From Alloalcanivorax xenomutans (GTDB lineage Bacteria > Pseudomonadota > Gammaproteobacteria > Pseudomonadales > Alcanivoracaceae), in assembly GCF_900217905.1 (NCBI RefSeq), contig NZ_OBMO01000001.1, forward strand, positions 186,001 to 250,000: DNA of 64,000 nucleotides, given 5' to 3'. This document shows, piece after piece, positions 52,252-61,440 of this stretch (its first letter is position 1; each line of letters begins with the position of its first letter). Position numbers and translations under genes: made by a program. The notes beneath the pieces were generated by a model. It searched no databases. It was not told the DNA's origin and saw only the letters and a list, made by a program, of their open reading frames with translations.

Positions 52252-53237
52252 TTCCCCACGGTACGCATGCCTTCCTCGCCATAACGTTCGCCGGCGGCAC
52301 CGTGGCGGGGAAAGATCGCATCCAGCCGCGCCAGTTCCTCGTCGCTCAGCCGCACCTCCAGCGCCGCCAGATTCTCCTGCAGATAGCGGCGGCGCTTGGT
52401 ACCGAACAGGGCGATCACATCATCGCCCCGGGCCAGCACCCAGGCCAGCGCCAACTGTGACGGCAATACCTGTTTCTGTTCCGCCAGGGCATGCACCTGA
52501 TCCACCAGGTCCAGGTTGCGCTGGAAATTCTCGCCCTGGAAACGCGGATTGTGGCGGCGAAAATCCCCTTCCTTGAAATCCTCCGGCGAGCGGATCGCAC
52601 CGGTGAGAAACCCCCGCCCCAGCGGACTGTAGGCGACAAAGCTGATGCCCAGTTCACGACAGGTGTCCAACACCCCGTCTTCCGGATCCCGCGTCCACAG
52701 GGAGTATTCACTCTGCAGGGCACTGATGGGATGTACCGCCTGCGCCCGGCGCAGGGTATCCGGCGCCGCCTCGCTCAAACCGAGGTAGCGGACCTTCCCT
52801 TCCCGCACCAGATCGGCCATGGCGCCGACGGTGTCCTCGATCGGCACTTGCGGATCCACCCGGTGCTGGTAATACAGATCGATGGTCTCCACGCCCAGAC
52901 GGCGCAGACTGCCTTCCACTGATTCGCGCACGTAATCCGGGGAGCCATTGATACCACGGGCGTGCGGATCCGAGGGATCACGGACGATGCCGAATTTGGT
53001 GGCCAGGAATACCTGATCACGTTTGCCGGCGATGGCGCGTCCCACCAATTCTTCATTGGTGTGCGGTCCATACATGTCGGCGGTATCGATCAGGGTGACG
53101 TCCTTCTCCAAGGCCGCGTGCAAGGTGGCGATGGATTCCCGGTCATCCCGGTCTCCATAGAAATCACTCATGCCCATGCAGCCCAGACCCAGCGCCGATA
53201 CCAGCGGACCGTCCCGGCCCAGTCGTCGTTGTTGCAT
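52248..53237 (-). CDS. Aldo/keto reductase
   Basis: 329 residues from an ATG at 53235-53237 (GAGGAG 9 nt upstream; another ATG two codons earlier). AKR tetrad: Asp in [16 protein letters not shown], Tyr in MYG, Lys in VFLATKFG and His in [14 protein letters not shown]-binding [11 protein letters not shown] and [20 protein letters not shown]. Resembles YajO/AKR13-type enzymes. Substrate unknown. It is divergent from a LysR gene that probably controls it. Confidence 0.9.
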   Translation of the reverse strand: MQQRRLGRDGPLVSALGLGCMGMSDFYGDRDDRESIATLHAALEKDVTLIDTADMYGPHTNEELVGRAIAGKRDQVFLATKFGIVRDPSDPHARGINGSPDYVRESVEGSLRRLGVETIDLYYQHRVDPQVPIEDTVGAMADLVREGKVRYLGLSEAAPDTLRRAQAVHPISALQSEYSLWTRDPEDGVLDTCRELGISFVAYSPLGRGFLTGAIRSPEDFKEGDFRRHNPRFQGENFQRNLDLVDQVHALAEQKQVLPSQLALAWVLARGDDVIALFGTKRRRYLQENLAALEVRLSDEELARLDAIFPRHGAAGERYGEEGMRTVGN

Positions 53238-53340
53238 CTTCATGCTCCTCAACAGACACGCTCTTTGCATTGAAAGGAAACAGACCGGCACAGTGTGTTC
53301 GTTCAGATGGTGGCCGATAAAGCGGCATTCGTGATTAACT

Positions 53341-53361
53341 CTGTTCACGATTTCTGAACAG
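53341..53361. promoter_or_regulatory. Inverted repeat between aldo/keto reductase and LysR genes
   Basis: CTGTTC-N9-GAACAG, a perfect 6-bp dyad 13 nt before the LysR ATG. Size and place suit a LysR operator for both divergent genes. Confidence 0.5.
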
Positions 53362-53373
53362 TGTTGTGTCTCT

Positions 53374-54288
53374 ATGGATCGTCTGCGCGCCATGGAAATC
53401 TTTGTCCGGGTGGTGGATGCCGGTAATTTCACCCGGGCCGCGGAAACCCTGTCACTGCCCAAGGCCACGGTGAGCACCGCGGTGCGGCAACTGGAAGATC
53501 ATCTTGGTGTGCGGCTGCTGCACCGCACCACCCGGCGGGTGTCCCTGACTCTGGACGGCGGCGCCTATTACGAACGCTGCCTTCATCTGCTGGAAGAACT
53601 GGCGGACACCGAGGCCGTGTTCACCGACGGCCACCGGCCATCCGGACGGTTGCGCGTCAATCTGCCGGCCAGGCCCGCGCGGCTGGTGATACTGCCCCGG
53701 CTGAGGGCGTTCTGTGACCGCTACCCGGAGATCCATCTGGAACTGGGCATCAACGACCGGCTGGTGGATCTGGTCCAGGAAGGTGTGGACTGCGCGCTGC
53801 GCGTTGGCGAACTGCCCGATTCCAGTCTGGTGGCCCGGCGTCTGGGTTACCTCACCGAGATCAGTTGCGCCTCGCCGGATTACCTGGCCCGGCATGGCAC
53901 GCCGGAAACCCCCGAAGACCTTGCCCGTCACCAGGTCATTATCTATCACTCCGGCCGCACTGGACGACCGCTGCCCTGGGAATACACCGAGCACGGCCGG
54001 ATCCACGAATGCCAGCCGGAAGGCCGCCTTACCGTGGACAATTCCGAGGCTTACATCAGCGCCGCCCTGGCCGGCTTCGGTCTGGTGCAAGTGCCGCTGT
54101 ACTCCGTTCGCCCCCATCTCGACGGCGGCGAATTGGTGGAAGTGCTGGCGGACTATCGGCCGGCGCCAAGCCCGGTGTCGGTAGTGTACGCACACCACCG
54201 GCACCGCTCGTCCAAGGTTCGCGCCTTCGTCGATTGGCTGGAGCAGACGCTGCGCGACCTCCCGGGTCTGGAACGTCATCCGCCCTAG
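53374..54288 (+). CDS. LysR-family transcriptional regulator
   Basis: 304 residues, DNA-binding helices at about 1-60 ([51 protein letters not shown]) and substrate-binding domain after 90. Divergent from the aldo/keto reductase and convergent with acetoacetyl-CoA synthetase (22 nt between stops). Such AKR/LysR pairs usually respond to electrophiles. Confidence 0.87.
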   Translation: MDRLRAMEIFVRVVDAGNFTRAAETLSLPKATVSTAVRQLEDHLGVRLLHRTTRRVSLTLDGGAYYERCLHLLEELADTEAVFTDGHRPSGRLRVNLPARPARLVILPRLRAFCDRYPEIHLELGINDRLVDLVQEGVDCALRVGELPDSSLVARRLGYLTEISCASPDYLARHGTPETPEDLARHQVIIYHSGRTGRPLPWEYTEHGRIHECQPEGRLTVDNSEAYISAALAGFGLVQVPLYSVRPHLDGGELVEVLADYRPAPSPVSVVYAHHRHRSSKVRAFVDWLEQTLRDLPGLERHPP

Positions 54289-54310
54289 CGGCCGCGATCA
54301 GCGCGATCCG

Positions 54311-56299
54311 CTAACCGTGCAACAGGTTCGCCTGACGCAGGCGGTCACGGATCCGATCCAGCGCCTCGGGGTTGGCCAGGGCATCGCGGTTATCGCCACG
54401 GGCAGCACCGTTGAGCAGCCCGGCCACCGCCAGCTCCACCTTCTTGCCACTACGGGTATAGGGGATATCCGGCACGGAGATGACATGCCTGGGAACGTGG
54501 CGGGGGCTCGCGCCTTCGCGGATTCTCGTTCGCAGACGTTGAATCAGTTCCGCGCTCAACTCGCCGCCGTCATTCGCCACCACCAGCAATACCACTTCCA
54601 CATCACCGTCGATCTGGCGGCCCACCACCAGGCTGTCCTTGACCGACACCTCGGTTTCCACCTGACGATAGATTTCCGCGGTACCGATGCGTACGCCGCC
54701 CGGATTCAAAGTGGCATCGGAGCGGCCATGGATCACCGCGCCGCCGTGTTCGGTGAAGTGAATGAAATCACCGTGTGCCCAGACTCCGGGGAAGGTTTCG
54801 AAATAGGCGGCACGGTAACGCTCACCCCGAGGGTCGCCCCAGAACGCCACCGGCATGGACGGCAGCGGCTGGCGGCATACCAACTCACCCCGGCCTTCGC
54901 TGACCGGCTCGCCGTGCTCCCCATACGCCACCGCGTCCACGCCCAGGAAGCGGCATTGAATCTCGCCCCGGCGCACCGGCAGAAGCGGCGTGGCGCCGAC
55001 AAAACAGCCGCAAATATCGGTGCCGCCGGCGATGGAGCCCAACAGTACCCGTGGAGCACCGTCGGCATAAACCCAGTCGTAATCCTCCGGCAGCAACGGC
55101 GATCCGGTGGAGAACAATACACGCAAAGCGGACAGATCCAGGGTCTTTGCCGGTGTCAGGCCGGCCTTGCGGCATCCCGCCAGGAAGCGCGCGCTGGTGC
55201 CGAAGTGAGTCACCTTCTCGTCCGCCACCAGACGCCACAACATGTCCAGATCCGGGTAGCCGGGTGAACCGTCCACGGTGATGACGGCAGCGCCGGTGAG
55301 CAAAGCCGAGGCCTGCCAGTTCCACATCATCCAACCGCAGGTGGTGAAGTAGAGAAACCGGTCCGCCGGCCCCACATCGCCATGCAGCATCAGTTCCTTG
55401 GCGTGATTGACCAGCAACCCGGCGGCACCGTGGACGATGCACTTGGGCTTACCGGTGGTGCCGGAGGAATAAAGAATGTACACCGGATGGTCCGGCGGCA
55501 ACGGCGTGAACGAAGGCGCCTGGCCCGCGCCTTCCGCCAGCGCCACCGGCCAGGGCGTGACCCGGTCGCCGGTCAGCGCCGGCTGGTCCGGCAGTTGCTG
55601 GACACTGACCACGCAACGCAGGCTCGGCAATCCCTCGATCAACCCGGCGAAGTCTTCCTGGCGGGCGAATACTTTGCCGCCGTAGCCGTAACCGTTCACC
55701 ACGATCAAAGCGGCGGGTTCGATCTGGCCAAAGCGATCGAGGATGGCGCCCGTGCCGAAGTCCGGGGACGCGGAACTCCAGATCGCCCCCAGGCTGGTGG
55801 CCGCCAGCATGCCCACCAGCGCCTCGTAACCGTTGGTCACCACCGCGGCGACGCGGTCCCCCCGAACGATACCCCGGGTACGGAAAAAGGCCTCCAAGGC
55901 CCCTACGTCCGCCTTCAGTTGCGCATAACTTTTGCGCAGCACCGGGCGGGTTTCACAATAAGCCACCACCGCTTCCCGGTCGGCGTGTTCCCCCTCCGCT
56001 AGCCGCAACAGATTAGCGGCGAAGTTCATCCGCATGCCGGGAAACCACTCGGCACCGGGCATGTCGCGTCCACTCAGCACCCGATCGGCGGGAACCTCGT
56101 GGATCAGTCCGCAATAGTCCCACAGATGCTGCCAGAACAGCTCCAGCTCCTCGATCGACCACTGATGCAAAGCGTGATAATCAGCAAAGGGGCCGAACCC
56201 CCGCTCTTGCAGCCAGGTCTTGAAACGTCCCATCTGGCAATTGGCCATGGTGTCCGCCGAAGGGGACCAGAGCACGGGGGAAGCTGCCATGTTGCTCAT
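54311..56299 (-). CDS. aacS: Acetoacetyl-CoA synthetase
   Basis: 662 residues, normal for the family. Activates acetoacetate with ATP and CoA. Diagnostic blocks: [31 protein letters not shown]-like ([15 protein letters not shown]), [40 protein letters not shown], and the acetyl-regulated Lys in [11 protein letters not shown]. It is last in the leftward dctP-dctQ-dctM-aacS series, 34 nt after the large permease, which suggests the TRAP system imports acetoacetate or a related 3-oxo acid. Confidence 0.94.
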   Translation of the reverse strand: [662 protein letters not shown]

Positions 56300-56333
56300 T
56301 CATTTCTCCTCTTACTGCATGCCTGTTAAAGCC

Positions 56334-57704
56334 CTAGGGCCCGCCGTAGATTTCATTGGGCAGCCAGGTGGCCAGGGGCTCGAACCAGAACACCAGGGCC
56401 AGGCCCAATAACTGCAGGGCGATAAACGGCAATACGCCCAGATAGATGTGCCGTGTGGTGATCTCCGGCGGACACACGCCCTTGATATAAAACAGGGCGA
56501 ACCCCACCGGCGGCGTCAAAAACGAGGTCTGCAGACACAGCGCGAACAGAATCGCGAACCACACCGGTTCCACGCCGAGGGAGAACACCACCGGCGCCAC
56601 TAGCGGCAGAATGATCAAAGTGATCTCCACCCAGTCCAGGAAGAAACCAAGCAGGAAAGTGACCAGCAGAATGGTCAGCAGAATACCGGTGGTGCCGAAC
56701 GGCAACCCGGTGATCGCCGCGCGTATGACGTCATCGCCTCCCAGCCCACGCAGCACCGCCGCGAACACCGTGGCGCCGATGAAAATGCCGAAAATAAACG
56801 CGGTGGTACGGCTGGTTTGATAGAGCGCGTCCTTGAGCACTGTCATATTCAGACGCCGGCTGAGCAGCGCCATCAACAAGGCCCCCGCCGCGCCCACGCC
56901 GGACGCCTCCGTGGTGGTGGCGATGCCGAAAAAGATCGAGCCCAGCACGGCGATGATCAGCGCCAGCGGCGGCACCACCGACAAGAACAGATCCCATACC
57001 GCCCGTCCGTCCAGACGGTCATGATGCTTCGGTGCCGGCGCCAGATCTTTTTTCAACCAGGAGGCGATAACGATGTAGAGAATGTACATCGCTCCCAGCA
57101 TCATGCCGGGGATCAGGGCTCCCATGAACAGTTTGCCAACGGAGGCCTCGGAGGTGCCCAACCGATCCGCCATCAACACCAGCATGATGCTCGGCGGCAC
57201 CAGAATGCCCAGGGTTCCCACCGAACAGGCGGTGCCCACGGCCAGCGGTTTGTTGTACTGGGCCTGCATCATCGGCCCCAGCGACAACATGCCCAGTAAC
57301 ACCACGGAGGCGCCAACGATGCCGGTGGACGCCGCCAGCAGAATACCGACCACCACCACGGTGATCGCGTAGCCGCCACGCAGCGGCCCGAGCACCCGCA
57401 CCAGACTGTGCATCAATTTCTCGGCGATCCCGGAGCGGTCCAGCATGATGCCCATGAAGATGAAAAGCGGCAGCGCCACCATCAATTCATTGGCCACGAT
57501 GCCGTAAATGCGGGCATCCAGAACACCGATGGTGCCGGCCCAGGTGAACCAGAGATCGGCGTCGAAATACTGAATCAATACACTGCCAATAACGGCGAAT
57601 AAGAGCCCCACGCCCGCCAGCGCCCAGGCCACGGGAAAACCCAACAACAGCAGCCCCATGAAACTGGCGAACATGGCGATAACCAGAGTTTCTTCCAGAC
57701 CCAT
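56334..57704 (-). CDS. TRAP transporter large permease (DctM type)
   Basis: 456 residues, about 12 membrane helices. Conserved segments ANELMVALPLFIFMGIML, GAMYILYIVIASW and LTILLVTFLLGFFLDWVEITLIILPL; the latter is characteristic for DctM subunits. An amphipathic insert (LAPAPKHHDRLDGRAVWDLF) forms the cytoplasmic loop. It acts with the small permease and periplasmic binding protein in Na+-driven uptake. Confidence 0.92.
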   Translation of the reverse strand: MGLEETLVIAMFASFMGLLLLGFPVAWALAGVGLLFAVIGSVLIQYFDADLWFTWAGTIGVLDARIYGIVANELMVALPLFIFMGIMLDRSGIAEKLMHSLVRVLGPLRGGYAITVVVVGILLAASTGIVGASVVLLGMLSLGPMMQAQYNKPLAVGTACSVGTLGILVPPSIMLVLMADRLGTSEASVGKLFMGALIPGMMLGAMYILYIVIASWLKKDLAPAPKHHDRLDGRAVWDLFLSVVPPLALIIAVLGSIFFGIATTTEASGVGAAGALLMALLSRRLNMTVLKDALYQTSRTTAFIFGIFIGATVFAAVLRGLGGDDVIRAAITGLPFGTTGILLTILLVTFLLGFFLDWVEITLIILPLVAPVVFSLGVEPVWFAILFALCLQTSFLTPPVGFALFYIKGVCPPEITTRHIYLGVLPFIALQLLGLALVFWFEPLATWLPNEIYGGP

Positions 57705-57722
57705 AATAGTGATGCCTCTTGA

Positions 57723-58331
57723 TCAGGGGTGGGGATGAGCGCCGTCGCGCTCATCCGTGCCGGGCTGGATTTCACGAGGAAAACGGAACAGGAAAGTGGC
57801 GCAGCGCAGTCCCCGGGAGAACAACGCCACGGCCACCAGCATCAGCCCCAGTGGCAACACACTTTTGAAAATGAACCGGTGCGGCAGCCCGCTGGGAGCC
57901 TGGGAGCGTTCGCTGAAGGTGTAGGCCTTGTAGGCGTAGGGCACCAAGGCATCGATCATCAGATAAAGGATCGGCAAGGCCAGCAATACGATGGCCACCA
58001 GTTCGATCCACGCCTGGGCTTTCAGGGAGAATTTTTCCCGCAAGACATCCACCCTGACGTGGTCATCCCGGACCACGGCGTAGCCCAGGGTCAACATCAT
58101 GGCGGCGCCGAAAAAGTGCCAGGACAATTCCTCCAGAGCGATGGAGCCTTCGTTCATCGCGAAACGGCTGAACACATTGCTTAATACCACCGCCAGAACC
58201 GCCAGCCAGAGCCAGGAGCACCAGCGCCCGACCCCGGCCACCAGCCGGTCCAGCCACCAGGACAATCGGTTGTACGGCAAGACATCGGCCCCGGCCGCCT
58301 CGGCATCGGGGGAAACAGGCTCGTCGGTCAC
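57723..58331 (-). CDS. TRAP transporter small permease (DctQ type)
   Basis: About 202 residues from a GTG at 58329-58331 with GAGG 5 nt upstream; a TTG eight codons earlier (58355) gives 210. Four membrane helices and the DctQ core LEELSWHFFGAAMMLTLGYAVVRDDHVRVDVL. The C-terminus is longer and more charged than average. It starts 77 nt after the dctP stop and ends 18 nt before the large permease. Confidence 0.9.
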   Translation of the reverse strand: MTDEPVSPDAEAAGADVLPYNRLSWWLDRLVAGVGRWCSWLWLAVLAVVLSNVFSRFAMNEGSIALEELSWHFFGAAMMLTLGYAVVRDDHVRVDVLREKFSLKAQAWIELVAIVLLALPILYLMIDALVPYAYKAYTFSERSQAPSGLPHRFIFKSVLPLGLMLVAVALFSRGLRCATFLFRFPREIQPGTDERDGAHPHP

Positions 58332-58408
58332 GGTCACCTCTGCGTCGGATAGCAAATGACATCGGCAGGCACCGGACGGAGCCTGCCCCGGGGGTTATCC
58401 GGTTCGGG

Positions 58409-59494
58409 TCAGTCGTACTGATAGAAATCCCGCGGCAGATACCCTTTGCTGTGCCAGATGGCGTGATGCTTCATGAACTCGCGCTGACTGGTGAGCACGC
58501 GCTTGAACATGGTGTCCTTGGCGGCCATGTCATCGAGCACCTTGTTGGTGACCTTCTCCAATTCACGCAACACCGGTTCCGGCAGGGTCTGCGCGGTGAC
58601 GCCTTCCTTCTGGTATTCCCGCAGGGCGGTGGGCTGTGCCCATTCACTCTGGGCAAATCCCTTGAGAACGGCGGACTCGCAGCCCATTTCGATCAAGGCG
58701 CGGCTTTCCGGCTTGAGCTTGTTCCAAGCGTCCTTGTTCACCAGCAAATGAGAGGTGGTGAGGGTCTGGTGCCAACCCGGCATCACATAGTTCTTGATGA
58801 TCTGATCCAGGCCCAGCATCTTGTCGATGGCGGGCTGGGAGAACTCGGTGGCGTCGATGGTCTTGCGCTCCAGGGACTGATACAGCTCGCCACCGGGGAT
58901 CATGGTGACGGAGGCACCCAGTTCTTCCAGCACCTTGCCGCCAATACCGGCGAAACGGATCCGTAGCCCCTCGATGTCCTTGAGTTCACTGATCGGCTTG
59001 GCGAACCAGCCCGCGCCCTCGGGGCCGATGATGCTGCACAGCATCGGGTGGATATTGCGCTCGTCGTAAATCTCTTCCAGCAGCGCCTTGCCATCCCCTT
59101 CGTAGTACCAGGCCAGATAGGCGGGCGGTTCCATATTGAACGGGGCGCCCGAATACAGCGGTAGAGCCGGAATGGTGCCCTGATCGTAGCCGACCCAGGT
59201 GTAGCCCGCCGGGTACTTGCCCTCGCTGACGGCGTCCATGATTTCAAACGGTGGCACCAGTTCGCCGGGTTCGTAGTAACGCAGTTGAATATCGCCGCCG
59301 GAAATCGCTTTCAGGTTGTCCGAGAGATATTTGATCGGGGTGGTCAGACCCACCAGGTGGGAAGGGAATGCCAGCGGTACCTGCCAGCGTATTTTTTCCT
59401 CCGCCATGGCTTGACTGCTGATCAGACTGGCTGACATCAGAGCAGCGAAAGTGGCGCCGCGCCCGAGATTGGAGAGCTGTTGCTTGAGCGACAT
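58409..59494 (-). CDS. TRAP transporter substrate-binding protein (DctP family)
   Basis: 361 residues from the ATG at 59492-59494 with AAGGA 8 nt upstream. Signal peptide to about residue 31 (ISSQAMAEE). DctP-type core: LRIRFAGIGGKVLEELGASVTMIPGGELYQSLERKTIDATEF, where the Arg of IRFAG normally binds the ligand carboxylate, and AWNKLKPESRALIE. It is the first gene of the operon behind a sigma-54-type promoter (59564-59577). The ligand is probably a carboxylate, acetoacetate by context. Confidence 0.92.
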   Translation of the reverse strand: MSLKQQLSNLGRGATFAALMSASLISSQAMAEEKIRWQVPLAFPSHLVGLTTPIKYLSDNLKAISGGDIQLRYYEPGELVPPFEIMDAVSEGKYPAGYTWVGYDQGTIPALPLYSGAPFNMEPPAYLAWYYEGDGKALLEEIYDERNIHPMLCSIIGPEGAGWFAKPISELKDIEGLRIRFAGIGGKVLEELGASVTMIPGGELYQSLERKTIDATEFSQPAIDKMLGLDQIIKNYVMPGWHQTLTTSHLLVNKDAWNKLKPESRALIEMGCESAVLKGFAQSEWAQPTALREYQKEGVTAQTLPEPVLRELEKVTNKVLDDMAAKDTMFKRVLTSQREFMKHHAIWHSKGYLPRDFYQYD

Positions 59495-59563
59495 GAAAAG
59501 AATCCTTCTTGTTGTTGTGCGATTGTCGGGGTGGTTGTTCCCACCTTCTGCGCACACCAACTA

Positions 59564-59577
59564 GCAGGCACCGTGCC
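59564..59577 (-). promoter_or_regulatory. Sigma-54 promoter of the TRAP/aacS operon
   Basis: Read on the minus strand the sequence is CTGGCACGGTGCCTGCT; GG (59577-59576) and GC (59565-59564) are separated by exactly 10 nt and the -24 box TGGCAC is perfect. Predicted start about 59553, some 59 nt before the dctP ATG. A sigma-54 activator gene is next door. Confidence 0.7.
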
Positions 59578-59661
59578 AGACCAGAAAACCCTTTAAAAAC
59601 AAAGAGGTATGAGTTTTTCGGTGATTCCTCTTCATAAAAGTGTCCGGAATACAGAACAGGT

Positions 59662-59701
59662 TTAGACAAAGGTCTAACGAAACTGTCCTAAAAAATGGAC
59701 A
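59662..59701. promoter_or_regulatory. Probable activator-binding sites upstream of the sigma-54 promoter
   Basis: TTAGAC-N4-GTCTAA (59662-59677) and TGTCC-N8-GGACA (59684-59701), two dyads sharing a GTC/GAC core, roughly 110-150 bp upstream of the predicted start, the usual place for enhancer sites. A third TGTC..GACA dyad runs into the activator gene's end (59703-59722). Confidence 0.55.
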
Positions 59702-59713
59702 CCTGTCTTGAAA

Positions 59714-61150
59714 TCAGGACAGCTTATTCAGCTTTTCATACAGGGCCGAACGGGAGATCCCCAGTATCCGCGCCGCGCGGGAACGGTTGCCCCGGCTGGC
59801 CACCAGCGCGGCCTCGATGGCCTGAAGCTCCGCCTCCGCCAGCACCTGGGCCAGTGGACGGGCCGGTTGCGCCGCCCCCACCGGTTGCAGGCGTCCGCTT
59901 TTGCGCGGCAACACCTTGAAGATGGCGTCGGCGTCCAGCAGGCCGGTTTCCTCCCCCATGGTCAGGCCCCGTTCGAGCACATTACGCAACTCGCGGACAT
60001 TACCGGGCCAGTCATAACTGCTGAGGGCCGACACCGCGGCATCAGTGATCTCGGCACGCAGCTCCAGACCGGCCGCGATATCCTCCAGAATCGCTTCACA
60101 CAACACGCCCAGATCCGGCAGGCGCTCCCGCAGGGGCGGGATGGTGATCTCCAGCACATTGAGCCGGTAATAGAGATCCGAACGGAAGCGGCCCTCTTCC
60201 ATCATGGTTTCCAGATTACGGCTGGTGGCGGCGATTACCCGCACATCCACCTGGGCCACCTTGTTGGAGCCCAGCGGTTCGATCTCCCCTTCCTGTAACG
60301 CCCGCAATAGCTTGGCCTGCAGCGCCAGCGGCATATCGCCCACTTCATCCAGAAACAGGGTGCCGCCATTGGCCAATTGGAATTTGCCGTCCCGGGTACG
60401 CCGGTCGGCGCCGGTGTAGGCGCCCGGCGCCACACCGAAGAACTCCGCCTCCAGCAGGTTTTCCGGTATCGCCGCCACATTGACGCCGACGAAGGGACGG
60501 TCCGCCCGCCGCGACAGAGCGTGGATGGCCTGGGCCAGAACTTCCTTGCCGGTGCCGGTTTCCCCCAGCAACAGCACCGGCATGTCCCGCCCCGCGGCCA
60601 GCCGGGCACGGCGCTTGACCTCAAGCGCCGCCGGGCTGGCGCCAACGAAATCCCCCAGGCTGTAACGCGTACCGCGATTTTTCCTCGCCAGCGCCTTGCG
60701 GGCCGCCACCAAATCCTGGTGCAAACGGCGGTACTTGCTGACCAGCGGCGTCAACGGCTGCAGGTCGTCGTACAACACGAACGCCACCGCGCCCATGACC
60801 TTGCCGCTGTCGTCAAAATAAGGCAGCCGCGTCACCACCAGTTGCTGGGATTCGTATTCCATGATGTCCAGCAGCAGGGGGCGGCCGGTTTCCACCACTT
60901 CCGGCATGCGCGTCATGGGGATCACCCGGCGTACCGGTTCACCGATCACCGCCGCCGGATCCTCGATACCCAGCAGCGAGGCGTAGCTGGCGTTGATCCA
61001 GGTAATCCGGGCCTGCCGGTCCACCGCGATGCCCCCCGCGCTGGCTTGCTCGAACATGGGAAACAGGGCTTCGATCAGGTCGCGGGTCAGCCCGCTCTTA
61101 TCGTTCTTGCTGAACAGCTGTGTCATGCAAATACCGCCGGAGACACTCAT
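59714..61150 (-). CDS. Sigma-54-dependent activator with PAS domain
   Basis: 478 residues from the ATG at 61148-61150, or 470 from an ATG at 61126. PAS-type sensor (about 25-140; GGIAVDRQARITWINASYASLLG), AAA+ domain (about 165-400; Walker A GETGTGKE, Walker B TLFLDEVGD), and Fis-type HTH (NRSRAARILGISRSALYEKL). The loop that contacts sigma-54 reads GAYTGA instead of GAFTGA, a Phe-to-Tyr change that is found in other active members. It is next to the TRAP/aacS operon and likely activates it. Confidence 0.92.
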   Translation of the reverse strand: MSVSGGICMTQLFSKNDKSGLTRDLIEALFPMFEQASAGGIAVDRQARITWINASYASLLGIEDPAAVIGEPVRRVIPMTRMPEVVETGRPLLLDIMEYESQQLVVTRLPYFDDSGKVMGAVAFVLYDDLQPLTPLVSKYRRLHQDLVAARKALARKNRGTRYSLGDFVGASPAALEVKRRARLAAGRDMPVLLLGETGTGKEVLAQAIHALSRRADRPFVGVNVAAIPENLLEAEFFGVAPGAYTGADRRTRDGKFQLANGGTLFLDEVGDMPLALQAKLLRALQEGEIEPLGSNKVAQVDVRVIAATSRNLETMMEEGRFRSDLYYRLNVLEITIPPLRERLPDLGVLCEAILEDIAAGLELRAEITDAAVSALSSYDWPGNVRELRNVLERGLTMGEETGLLDADAIFKVLPRKSGRLQPVGAAQPARPLAQVLAEAELQAIEAALVASRGNRSRAARILGISRSALYEKLNKLS

Positions 61151-61276
61151 GGATGGACCCACGCCATCGCGGGGCTGCGGGAGGCGGGATTGCGGAAAGT
61201 ATAGGGGGGCGGTGTGAACAGGGTAAACGCCGGCACAACCGGGCGCCGCCGGATGAAAGGTCCGGTTTGCTGCAAT

Positions 61277-61294
61277 TTCGTCTGAATCGACGAA
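61277..61294. promoter_or_regulatory. Dyad in the activator/thiolase divergent region
   Basis: TTCGTC-N6-GACGAA within the 290-bp gap 61151-61440. It may be an operator for either gene. No sigma-54 promoter with correct spacing was found for the thiolase gene; the rest of the gap holds nothing recognised. Confidence 0.35.
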
Positions 61295-61440
61295 TATCCC
61301 CAATCCTCACTGAGGAACACTCAAGCATGGATTTTCTGGAGCCGCCCATGGAATTCAGAGGTTGCCACGAAGCCTCCGCAGGAGCTGTGGGACAGCAGTG
61401 ACCCCCGGCATTTTTTCAGTATCAGAACAAAGGATTCTAC

